A stretch of 5,347 nucleotides of DNA from the NCBI GenBank assembly GCA_004357005.1, contig SMWH01000173.1, positions 1 through 5,347 of the forward strand, in the 5' to 3' direction. Positions 1 to 5,347 of the stretch are shown here, in pieces. Within the stretch, counting starts at the first letter, position 1. Each line of letters opens with the position of its first letter. The position numbers were made by a program, and so were the translations under genes. This DNA comes from Gammaproteobacteria bacterium. Lineage in GTDB: Bacteria; Pseudomonadota; Gammaproteobacteria; SMWH01. Under the pieces are notes generated by a model. The model did not search any database, had not been told where the DNA came from, and saw only the letters and a program-made list of their open reading frames with translations.

Positions 1-12
1 CGCCGTGGTGTT

Positions 13-1839
13 CTATTGGTAACCTCTGGCTTGAAGCTTGAACAGGTGCGCGTATTGCCCGTTCATCGCGAGCAGGCTTTCGTGGGTTCCTCGTTCCAGG
101 ATTTCGCCGTGGTGAATGACGATGATCTGGTCAGCGGCACGGACCGTTGAAAAGCGATGCGAGATCAGAATCGTCATTTTGTTATGGCTTTGTGACCGAA
201 AATGATCGAATATTGCCGCCTCCGACAGCGCATCCATCGCTGCGGTTGGTTCGTCGAGTACCAGTATGTCCGCATCGCTGCGCATGAACGCCCGCGACAA
301 GGCAATTTTCTGCCATTGCCCGCTTGACAGTTCACGACCGCCTTTGAACCAACGACCGAGTTGTGTTTCGTAGCCATCGGCCATTTCCTCGATGAACGGC
401 GCCGCCATGCCTGTTTTGGCTGCCTTCGCCCAACGCTCAGCGTCGTCGATATACCGGACATCCCCCGCACCGATGTTTTCGCCAACAGTGAACTGATAAC
501 GGCCAAAGTCCTGAAAAATCACGCCAATGCGCTGACGCAGCGCTTCGACGTCCCAGTCCTGCAAGTCCAGCCCATCGAGCATGATGTGACCCTCTGTCGG
601 ATCGTAAAGCCTGGTGAGCAGTTTGATCAGTGTCGTCTTCCCCGATCCGTTCTCGCCGACCAGCGCAAAACTCTCTCCGGGACGAATTTGGAAGCTGATG
701 CTGGTCAGCGTTTTGACCTTGGAGCCAGGGTAATTGAATGATACGTCCTTGAATTCGAGGCCACGCTCGGGGTGCGGTCCGTGTTTTGCTTCACCGGTGC
801 GCGCCGGTACTGGTTGTCCCAGATAGTCGTACAAATTGGACAGATAGAGGTTGTCCTCATACATACCGCTGATCGCCGATAAACTTGCGGCGACAGCCGT
901 CTGTCCCTGTCTGAACAGCACCAGGTACATCGTCATCGCGCCAAGCGTTATTGCGCCACTGATGGTCGTTATTACGATCCACACATAGGCGCCATAAAAG
1001 GCTGCCGTTGATAACAGTCCGAGCACAAAGCCCCAGCTGTCGCGCCGCAGTGTCAGGCGACGGTCCTCGATGAATAGCTTGCTGAAAATATCGCGATAAC
1101 GCTGCAGAAGCCGCGGGCCGAGTTGGAAAAGCTTGACTTCCTTGACGCCGTCCTCTCTGGCGATGACGGTTTCCAGGTACATTTGCATGCGGGTCTCCGG
1201 TGAGCGCCAACGAAACAGTCTGAAAGCGTCACCGGAGAATTTCGCTTCGGCAAAAAACGAAGGCAGCCCGGCGCCTATTAGAATTACGACGGCCCAGGGA
1301 GAAAACGTATACAACAACACGGCGTAGCTGGTCAGGGATATCGCGTTTTGCACGAGCCCGAATGTACGAGTGACAAGGCTGAGCGGTCGACTCGATGCCT
1401 CGCGTCTTGCTTGTGTCAACTTGTCGTAGAACTCCGAGTCTTCGAAGTTGGCAAGCTGCAGGGTGAGCGCCTTCTCGAGGATCATTACATTGACGCGTTG
1501 GCCGAGAAGTGCGCGCAGCAACGACTGGCTCACCGATATTCCACGCTGACTGGCTGTAACCGAGGTGACGACGATGGCTTCCAGCCCAACCAACCACAGT
1601 ACTCGGCGCGTATCGGGTGAGGTCGATGTCATCGCCGCCACCACACCGTCCACGATCAATTGTCCGATGTAGGCGATCAGGGCCGGCAGGACTCCCGCGA
1701 CCAGCGTCAGGAGCGCGAGCGTCAGCGTAAGCGCTCTGCTGGTTGTCCACACAAGATGCAGCGCGCGGCGACTGTATCCGAACACGCCAAGGGCGCGCTG
1801 CACGAAGCCGACGGCGGGTTCTGGCTTGTTTTCTGGCAT
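13..1839 (-). CDS. ABC transporter half-unit, fused permease and ATPase (608 aa)
   Basis: Inner-membrane ABC exporter half-transporter that would work as a dimer, using ATP to move an unidentified substrate. Residues about 37-312 form an exporter-type membrane domain with hydrophobic stretches near 37-62, 80-97, 165-197 (two helices) and 270-312 (two helices). The ATPase domain follows: A-loop Tyr near 370 (FNYPG), Walker A GENGSGKTT at 395-403, Q-loop FQDF with Gln443, signature LSSGQ at 504-508 (usual form LSGGQ), Walker B ILVLDEP at 525-531 with catalytic Glu530, and switch His561 in ISHRFS. Length and domain order are normal for the MsbA/lipid-and-peptide exporter group, and the C-terminus is intact. 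The frame stays open upstream to an ATG at 2058, but those 73 extra residues are Arg/Ala/Ser-rich, do not resemble the family and would overlap the divergent oxidase gene. I therefore chose the ATG at 1839 (MPENKPEP), which has only a weak GAG-type ribosome site. The substrate is unknown, and the neighbours give no hint because the next gene is divergent. Confidence 0.93.
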   Translation of the reverse strand: MPENKPEPAVGFVQRALGVFGYSRRALHLVWTTSRALTLTLALLTLVAGVLPALIAYIGQLIVDGVVAAMTSTSPDTRRVLWLVGLEAIVVTSVTASQRGISVSQSLLRALLGQRVNVMILEKALTLQLANFEDSEFYDKLTQARREASSRPLSLVTRTFGLVQNAISLTSYAVLLYTFSPWAVVILIGAGLPSFFAEAKFSGDAFRLFRWRSPETRMQMYLETVIAREDGVKEVKLFQLGPRLLQRYRDIFSKLFIEDRRLTLRRDSWGFVLGLLSTAAFYGAYVWIVITTISGAITLGAMTMYLVLFRQGQTAVAASLSAISGMYEDNLYLSNLYDYLGQPVPARTGEAKHGPHPERGLEFKDVSFNYPGSKVKTLTSISFQIRPGESFALVGENGSGKTTLIKLLTRLYDPTEGHIMLDGLDLQDWDVEALRQRIGVIFQDFGRYQFTVGENIGAGDVRYIDDAERWAKAAKTGMAAPFIEEMADGYETQLGRWFKGGRELSSGQWQKIALSRAFMRSDADILVLDEPTAAMDALSEAAIFDHFRSQSHNKMTILISHRFSTVRAADQIIVIHHGEILERGTHESLLAMNGQYAHLFKLQARGYQ

Positions 1840-1883
1840 AACTCTCAACTCTGAAGCCGCCCGGCATGGGAGGCCGGTCGGGT

Positions 1884-1889
1884 ATTGTA
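1884..1889 (-). promoter_or_regulatory. Possible -10 box for the ABC transporter gene
   Basis: Read on the minus strand this is TACAAT, a 5/6 match to the sigma-70 -10 consensus, about 45 bp upstream of the chosen ATG. No good -35 box lies 16-18 bp upstream (the best is TGTACG, 3/6) and there is no extended TGn. It stands out mainly because the spacer around it is GC-rich. The 10-bp sequence GCCGCCCGGC occurs on either side, at 1856-1865 and 1895-1904. This is a weak prediction. Confidence 0.25.
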
Positions 1890-2036
1890 GGCTCGCCGCC
1901 CGGCGCGTACACGATGCGTCGGTCCCCGCACGACCCGGCTCAATCAGAGCTCTCCCGGCACGGGTTCGCGGCCTCGCGTAGCATGAGACGGAATCATGGC
2001 CCTTCGTTCCACAAACCTTTTTGATTCCCAGCCCGG

Positions 2037-3179
2037 ATGCCGATGAGTTATGACGCAATCATTGTCGGGCTCGGCGCCATGGGCAGCGCCACCGCTTACC
2101 AGTTGGCGTCGCGTGGAAAATCCGTGTTGGGTCTGGAGCAGTTCGAAGCGGCACACGATCGGGGTTCGAGCCACGGCCAGTCGCGGATGATCCGCCAGGC
2201 CTATATGGAGGGCGCTTTTTATATTCCGCTGCTCAAACGGGCGTACGAGCTGTGGGACCGGCTCGAGCAGGAAAGCAACCGGTCGATACTCACGATTACC
2301 GGCGGCCTGTTCATGGGCACGCCGGAAAGCGGTGTGGTGCGCGACACCCTGGCGGCGGCGAGGGAATACGATCTGCCCGTCGCGGTGCTCGAGTACCCGG
2401 AATTGAAGCGGCGTTACCCCCTGTTCCAGCCGGAAAAAGAACATGTCGGTGTTCTCGAAAACGTCGTGGGTTATCTGGATCCGGAGCTTGCGATCAAAAC
2501 GTATCTGGAATGCGCTGCCCGTCAGGGTGCCGATCTGCGCTTCTCGGAAGCTGTCTTGCGCGTTGAGATTTCCGATGGGGGCGGGGTCCGGGTGGTGACG
2601 GGCCGTGACAGCTATGAGGCAGCGCAGCTGATCATCACGGCCGGGGCGTGGTCGGAGAGCTTTCTGAAAGAACTCACCGTCCCCGTCCCGCTGAAAGTGG
2701 AACGTCTGGTCATGCACTGGTTTCGGCCCGCTCACCCGGAGTGGTTCGCGCCGGATGTTTGTCCGATCTGGATCTGGGAGGTGGATGACGGGATCATTTT
2801 CTACGGATTCCCGCTCGCGCCCGGTGCCGACAGCGTCAAAGTGGCTTTTCATACCCACCAGCGGACAACCTGTACCGCCGATGACATCGAACGAACTATC
2901 GCCACGGAGGAGGTCTCGGAAATGGAACGTTACCTGACCCGATACGTTTCGGCGGTGGGCAACGATCACCAGCGCTCAATCACCTGCATGTATACCAGTA
3001 CCCCGGATGGGCATTTCGCCATCGGCCGGCATCCCAGTCACTCCCAGGTGTTGGTCGCGGCGGGTTTTTCAGGACACGGCTTCAAGTTCGCCGGTGTCGT
3101 CGGTGAAATCCTCGCCGAGCTGGCGATTGATGGAAAGACCCGGCACGATATCAGCGCTTTTGCGCTGGATCGCTTCTGA
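2037..3179 (+). CDS. solA: FAD-dependent amine oxidase, monomeric sarcosine oxidase / N-methyl-L-tryptophan oxidase family (380 aa)
   Basis: Predicted soluble flavoenzyme that oxidises a secondary amino acid (sarcosine, N-methyltryptophan or a cyclic one such as pipecolate) with O2, giving H2O2 and, for N-methyl substrates, formaldehyde. The N-terminal dinucleotide fold has GLGAMG at 11-16 and the ribose-binding acid Glu34. The family segment GSSHGQSR at 43-50 is followed by Arg53; Arg50 and Arg53 match substrate-site arginines 49 and 52 of Bacillus sarcosine oxidase as I recall it. Lys268 in DSVKVAFH fits the oxygen-activating lysine, Cys317 in TCMYTSTPDGHF fits the cysteine that holds FAD covalently, and GFSGHGFKF at 343-351 supplies the second conserved lysine (Lys350). 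Tyr256 in FYGFP is also typical. Length is normal. No strong ribosome site precedes the ATG at 2037, and the ATG two codons on (2043) is an equal alternative. The exact substrate cannot be decided from sequence, so the symbol marks the family only. The gene is divergent from the ABC transporter and convergent with the DoxX gene. Confidence 0.92.
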   Translation: MPMSYDAIIVGLGAMGSATAYQLASRGKSVLGLEQFEAAHDRGSSHGQSRMIRQAYMEGAFYIPLLKRAYELWDRLEQESNRSILTITGGLFMGTPESGVVRDTLAAAREYDLPVAVLEYPELKRRYPLFQPEKEHVGVLENVVGYLDPELAIKTYLECAARQGADLRFSEAVLRVEISDGGGVRVVTGRDSYEAAQLIITAGAWSESFLKELTVPVPLKVERLVMHWFRPAHPEWFAPDVCPIWIWEVDDGIIFYGFPLAPGADSVKVAFHTHQRTTCTADDIERTIATEEVSEMERYLTRYVSAVGNDHQRSITCMYTSTPDGHFAIGRHPSHSQVLVAAGFSGHGFKFAGVVGEILAELAIDGKTRHDISAFALDRF

Positions 3180-3184
3180 GGTAT

Positions 3185-3219
3185 CGGGCCACCGCCACCG
3201 GGCCACATCCACGGGCCAC
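3185..3219 (+). repeat. Three short direct repeats, CGGGCCAC
   Basis: The octamer CGGGCCAC occurs exactly at 3185-3192, 3199-3206 and 3212-3219, with start-to-start spacing of 14 and 13 bp, just after the oxidase stop codon. The intervening bases are also C/A-rich (CACC, CATCCA). This could be a small local duplication. Its position at the 3' end of the gene argues against a promoter operator, and no function is evident. Confidence 0.5.
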
Positions 3220-3229
3220 ACCCATGGAC

Positions 3230-3264
3230 TTGAGCGCCGCGGCAAGGTGTTGCCGGGCGCTCAA
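3230..3264 (+). terminator. Strong stem-loop between convergent genes, probable bidirectional terminator or 3'-end hairpin
   Basis: Arms TTGAGCGCC (3230-3238) and GGCGCTCAA (3256-3264) are perfectly complementary. Inside them CGGCAA (3240-3245) pairs with TTGCCG (3250-3255) around a GGTG loop. The result is a 15-bp stem with one bulged G at 3239. It lies 50 bp past the oxidase stop and 48 bp past the DoxX stop, where a shared terminator would be expected. Neither strand has a T-tract after the stem (AGTTCC on plus, GTCCAT on minus), so it is not a textbook intrinsic terminator. It may instead protect mRNA 3' ends or act with Rho. Confidence 0.5.
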
Positions 3265-3286
3265 AGTTCCAAACCCGCGTCCATCA

Positions 3287-3304
3287 GCGCCTGGTGCCAG
3301 GCGC
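3287..3304 (-). other. Perfect 8-bp inverted repeat just after the DoxX stop codon
   Basis: GCGCCTGG (3287-3294) and CCAGGCGC (3297-3304) are exact reverse complements separated by TG, so the practical structure is a 7-bp GC-rich stem with a four-base loop. On the DoxX transcript it begins seven bases after the UGA stop. No U-tract follows, so it is more likely a 3'-end stabilising hairpin, or part of a compound terminator with the larger stem at 3230-3264, than a stand-alone terminator. An alternative pairing is possible between AGCGC at 3286-3290 and GCGCT at 3308-3312. Confidence 0.45.
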
Positions 3305-3311
3305 CAAGCGC

Positions 3312-3710
3312 TCAGTTCTTACTGTTGCCGACGATCAGGAAGTACAGCGATATCAGCAGCAAGGTGACCTGAAACTCCATCCCGCCCATGGGATGGGATT
3401 CCGACGGTACGAAGCTCCATTGTGGCCAGTGCGCCAGCACGATGGCGCCCAACGCGACGATTGCCATCATGGCAGCGCCGGCACGGGTGGCCAGGCTGCC
3501 GCCGAGTGGACCGTCGCCATCTTTCATGACGCCGCCGACGAGAATCAGAACGCCGCCGCCCAGCTCAGCCAGTGTTACCAGCCAGGCCACGGTGACGGAA
3601 AACCCCATCATCCCGGCGAATGCCCCGACGTCCATGACCTTTCCGTAACCGTGAAACAGGAAAACGCTCGCCACGGCGATGCGCAGCAGCCAGTGTGCGT
3701 AGGTAGCCAT
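3312..3710 (-). CDS. DoxX family integral membrane protein (132 aa)
   Basis: Small four-helix inner-membrane protein. Hydrophobic segments lie near residues 5-24, 41-62, 74-94 and 112-128. Family features are visible: Arg10 in the first helix, FLFHGYGK at 17-24, the AELGGG turn at 48-53 with its membrane acid Glu49, AHWPQ at 93-97, and GGMEFQ at 109-114 before the last helix (normally GGIEY or similar). Length is typical for the short members. The name comes from an archaeal quinol oxidase subunit, but most bacterial members have no settled role; some are tied to thiosulfate or redox stress. No partner gene sits beside it here. The ATG at 3710 is preceded on its strand by GGGGGG (3716-3721) five bases upstream, an acceptable ribosome site. 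The gene ends at a UGA at 3314-3312 after GNSKN. The same frame then runs 16 more sense codons to a second UGA at 3263-3261, noted as a finding. It is convergent with the oxidase and divergent from the TPR gene. Confidence 0.9.
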   Translation of the reverse strand: MATYAHWLLRIAVASVFLFHGYGKVMDVGAFAGMMGFSVTVAWLVTLAELGGGVLILVGGVMKDGDGPLGGSLATRAGAAMMAIVALGAIVLAHWPQWSFVPSESHPMGGMEFQVTLLLISLYFLIVGNSKN

Positions 3711-3840
3711 CTTGACCCCCCGGTCGAACAGACCCTTGGTTTTGAAGCAGGCTCATAGTGCCACAGCTCGGCATCCGTGTGCTATTGCCGGATGGGCGGC
3801 TCCGACAAAGCGCCTGTCACTGCTTGAATGCGCTGTCCAG

Positions 3841-3856
3841 AACCGCCATGGCGGTT
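3841..3856. promoter_or_regulatory. Perfect 16-bp palindrome, candidate operator
   Basis: AACCGCCATGGCGGTT is its own reverse complement over all 16 bases. It lies in the 223-bp spacer between two divergent genes, 130 bp upstream of the DoxX ATG and 77 bp upstream of the TPR-protein ATG. Its centre is about 50 bp upstream of the transcription start expected from the -10 element at 3884-3892, a common position for a dimeric regulator. A DNA-binding site is more likely than a hairpin, because a continuous palindrome leaves no loop. The regulator is unknown. Confidence 0.45.
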
Positions 3857-3883
3857 GTCTTTCCTGTGTGTTCCCAACCCGCA

Positions 3884-3892
3884 TGCCATAAT
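3884..3892 (+). promoter_or_regulatory. Extended -10 promoter for the TPR membrane protein
   Basis: TGCCATAAT combines the extended TGn motif (3884-3886) with CATAAT (3887-3892), a 5/6 match to the sigma-70 -10 box. No convincing -35 box is seen at normal spacing, as is usual for extended -10 promoters. Transcription would start near 3899 and give a leader of about 35 bases that contains the ribosome site GGGGAG at 3919-3924. Confidence 0.5.
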
Positions 3893-3933
3893 TGATGGCC
3901 TGGTTTTGCGGTTCTTGTGGGGAGAGCTGGTCG

Positions 3934-5347
3934 ATGGAACATTTTTTTGCGGAATTGAAACGCCGTCGGGTCTTCCTGACCATATCCATTTATGTCGTGG
4001 CCGCATGGCTGCTCATGCAGATCGCCGATGTGCTGTTTCCGGGCTGGGGTATCCCGGAAGAAAACATTCGCTACCTTCTCTATATCGCTGTCGCCTGTTT
4101 CCCGATTGCCTTCGTCATCGGCTGGAAGTACGACATCACGCTGCGCGGCATCGAACGCACGCCGTCATCGGAACAGGAAGCGCGTGGTGATGCTGACCTG
4201 TCACTGAGCAAAGCGGACCACGCCATACTCGCGGTCTCTACGTTGGCTGCGATCGGCATTGTGGCCGGGTTTGGCTGGCAAACGCTTGGCAGCCGTGCGC
4301 CGCAGGGTGAAATGGTCCTGCCCAATTCGGTGGCGGTCCTGCCCCTGGTCAATCTCAGCGAGGAGAACGAATATTTTTCCGCCGGGCTGTGGGGCGAGTT
4401 GATCAATGTGCTGGGTCACATTCAGGGATTCCGGGTAACGCCACCCACGTCGGCCAATTACTTCCAGGATCGTGAGTTCGATCTGGATGAGATTCGGGAA
4501 AAACTCCTTGTCGCCAACGTCATCACCGGCAGCGTGCAAAAGGTGGCCAACCGGGTCCGGATCTCGCTGTCGCTGACCCGTACTGACGGTTCCAACCTGT
4601 GGTCGGAGTCCTACGACCGCGAACTGGATGACATATTTTCCATTCAATCCGAAATTGCCCACGCGGTCGCCGAGGCCATGAAAGTTCAGATTCTTGGTGA
4701 TGAGGAGCAGCGGTTGCAGACGCCTCCCACCGACAACGCTGAAGCCCACGACATGCTGATGTTGTCGTACGAAGCCGGGGGTTGGGAGCGGGCCGTGGAA
4801 CTGGTCGATCGCGCCATCGAACTGGACCCGGGCTATGCGGAGGCCCATCTGCAGCGGGGGTTGTACTTCCTTTTCGCGTTCAGGGGAGACGATGATCCGG
4901 CGATCGATGCGGTACTCGAAGCATGCAATGCATCCCTGGAGAAAGCCGAAGAGCTTATAAACGATCCCGGGGAAACATCCGCTGACTACAATTGGACAAA
5001 AGGGATCTGTTTGCGCCGTACGCTGTGGATGGGCCGCGGTGACCTCGACATGGAACGCGAAATGGAAGCCGCGTTCAAAAAAACGGTTGAAATCGATCCG
5101 ACTAATTCGATAGCGCACATTTCCTACTCCATTTACCTGCGCCGGGAAAACAGGATCCGCGAGGCCGAAGACCAGATTCGCCAGGCACTGGAACTCGATC
5201 GTTTGTACGCTGCCGCCATGCTGCAGCTTGCCCGCGTGCTGAGCATCCAGGGCAAGGACGATGAAGCCATCGAATGGAATACTCGCGTCACCGACTACTT
5301 CGACAGTGGTTACGGATCGCTTGCATTTCGTTATGCCGATCTAGGCC
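3934..5347 (+). CDS. Membrane-anchored TolB-N/FlgO-like domain protein with TPR repeats (5' part, cut by window edge)
   Basis: An uninterrupted frame of 471 codons is still open at the right edge, so the C-terminus is missing. The start MEHFFAELKRRR is typical of a family of gammaproteobacterial TPR proteins. Helices are predicted at about 13-35 (rich in V, A, W, L), 46-64 and 97-115. The basic N-terminus suggests it is cytoplasmic, which would put everything after residue 116 in the periplasm (inference). Residues 131-250 look like the TolB-N/FlgO-like domain also found beside adenylate cyclase, kinase or CadC-type modules: SVAVLPLVNLS at 132-142, EYFSAGL at 146-152, VITGSVQK at 196-203, LWSESYDRELDDIF at 222-235. 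TPR-like helices follow, clearest at 271-299 (AIELDP), 390-423 (ALELDR) and 424-457. No catalytic or DNA-binding domain is seen in the visible part, so it probably acts as a scaffold or sensor with an unknown partner. The start is well supported by GGGGAG at 3919-3924, nine bases upstream, and by the extended -10 element before it. Confidence 0.88.
   Translation, partial: MEHFFAELKRRRVFLTISIYVVAAWLLMQIADVLFPGWGIPEENIRYLLYIAVACFPIAFVIGWKYDITLRGIERTPSSEQEARGDADLSLSKADHAILAVSTLAAIGIVAGFGWQTLGSRAPQGEMVLPNSVAVLPLVNLSEENEYFSAGLWGELINVLGHIQGFRVTPPTSANYFQDREFDLDEIREKLLVANVITGSVQKVANRVRISLSLTRTDGSNLWSESYDRELDDIFSIQSEIAHAVAEAMKVQILGDEEQRLQTPPTDNAEAHDMLMLSYEAGGWERAVELVDRAIELDPGYAEAHLQRGLYFLFAFRGDDDPAIDAVLEACNASLEKAEELINDPGETSADYNWTKGICLRRTLWMGRGDLDMEREMEAAFKKTVEIDPTNSIAHISYSIYLRRENRIREAEDQIRQALELDRLYAAAMLQLARVLSIQGKDDEAIEWNTRVTDYFDSGYGSLAFRYADLG

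Noticed and set aside
1229..1912. A 227-codon minus-strand open frame overlapping the 5' part of the ABC transporter
   Set aside because: It is a shifted frame of the same strand, rich in Arg and Ala, while the transporter frame shows the expected membrane helices.
1953..1963. A short inverted repeat CCCG-GCA-CGGG in the spacer between the ABC and oxidase genes
   Set aside because: Only four base pairs with a three-base loop, which is common by chance in GC-rich sequence.
1944..2969. A 341-codon minus-strand open frame opposite the oxidase gene
   Set aside because: It is antisense to a clear flavoenzyme gene, its product is rich in Arg, His and Pro with no recognisable domain, and long antisense frames are expected in GC-rich coding DNA.
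3294..3758. A 154-codon plus-strand open frame across the DoxX region
   Set aside because: It is antisense to DoxX. The product is Gln/His-rich with no recognisable motif, whereas the minus frame has four helices and DoxX signature residues.
3747..3763. A TGGCAC on the minus strand upstream of DoxX, considered as a sigma-54 -24 element
   Set aside because: The GC dinucleotide expected at -12 is two bases out of register and the TTGC element is missing.
3815..3820. A GTGACA on the minus strand, considered as a -35 box for DoxX
   Set aside because: It matches the consensus at 5 of 6 positions, but the hexamer 17 bp downstream (GCCCAT) does not resemble a -10 box.
3753..4006. Two minus-strand open frames (78 and 74 codons) in the spacer and the start of the TPR gene
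   Set aside because: Both overlap the well-supported start region of the plus-strand gene, have no family resemblance, and run across the palindrome and promoter.
4201..5118. A 305-codon minus-strand open frame opposite the TPR protein gene
   Set aside because: The plus-strand frame encodes clear membrane, TolB-N/FlgO-like and TPR motifs over the same bases. The antisense product has no family resemblance.

Overview
The window carries four protein genes and looks like ordinary chromosome from a Gram-negative proteobacterium. G+C is fairly high (high fifties percent by eye) and coding is dense. A gammaproteobacterium is the best guess, because the last gene (three membrane segments, a TolB-N/FlgO-like domain and TPRs) is of a type I associate with marine and sediment Gammaproteobacteria. 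That assignment comes from memory of protein families, not from a search. I see no mobile element, CRISPR array, tRNA or rRNA.

Layout. Positions 13-1839 (minus) encode a complete ABC half-transporter with fused membrane and ATPase domains. A 197-bp divergent spacer follows. Positions 2037-3179 (plus) encode a flavoprotein amine oxidase of the monomeric sarcosine oxidase / N-methyltryptophan oxidase family, with the expected FAD-linking cysteine and active-site lysine and arginines present. It converges on a small DoxX-family membrane protein at 3312-3710 (minus). The 132-bp spacer between their 3' ends holds three short direct repeats and two strong inverted repeats. A second divergent spacer (3711-3933) contains a perfect 16-bp palindrome and a good extended -10 promoter. 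These precede a membrane-anchored TPR protein that starts at 3934 (plus) and is still open at the right edge.

How the genes relate. All adjacent genes are divergent or convergent, so the window gives no operon-based evidence that they share a pathway. The oxidase probably demethylates or oxidises an N-methyl or cyclic amino acid. The ABC exporter substrate, the DoxX role and the TPR protein partner cannot be read from sequence.

I found no convincing novel system. The items most worth a second look are the palindrome/promoter pair upstream of the TPR gene, the architecture of that TPR protein, and the structured spacer after the DoxX gene, where an in-frame 16-codon extension follows its UGA stop.
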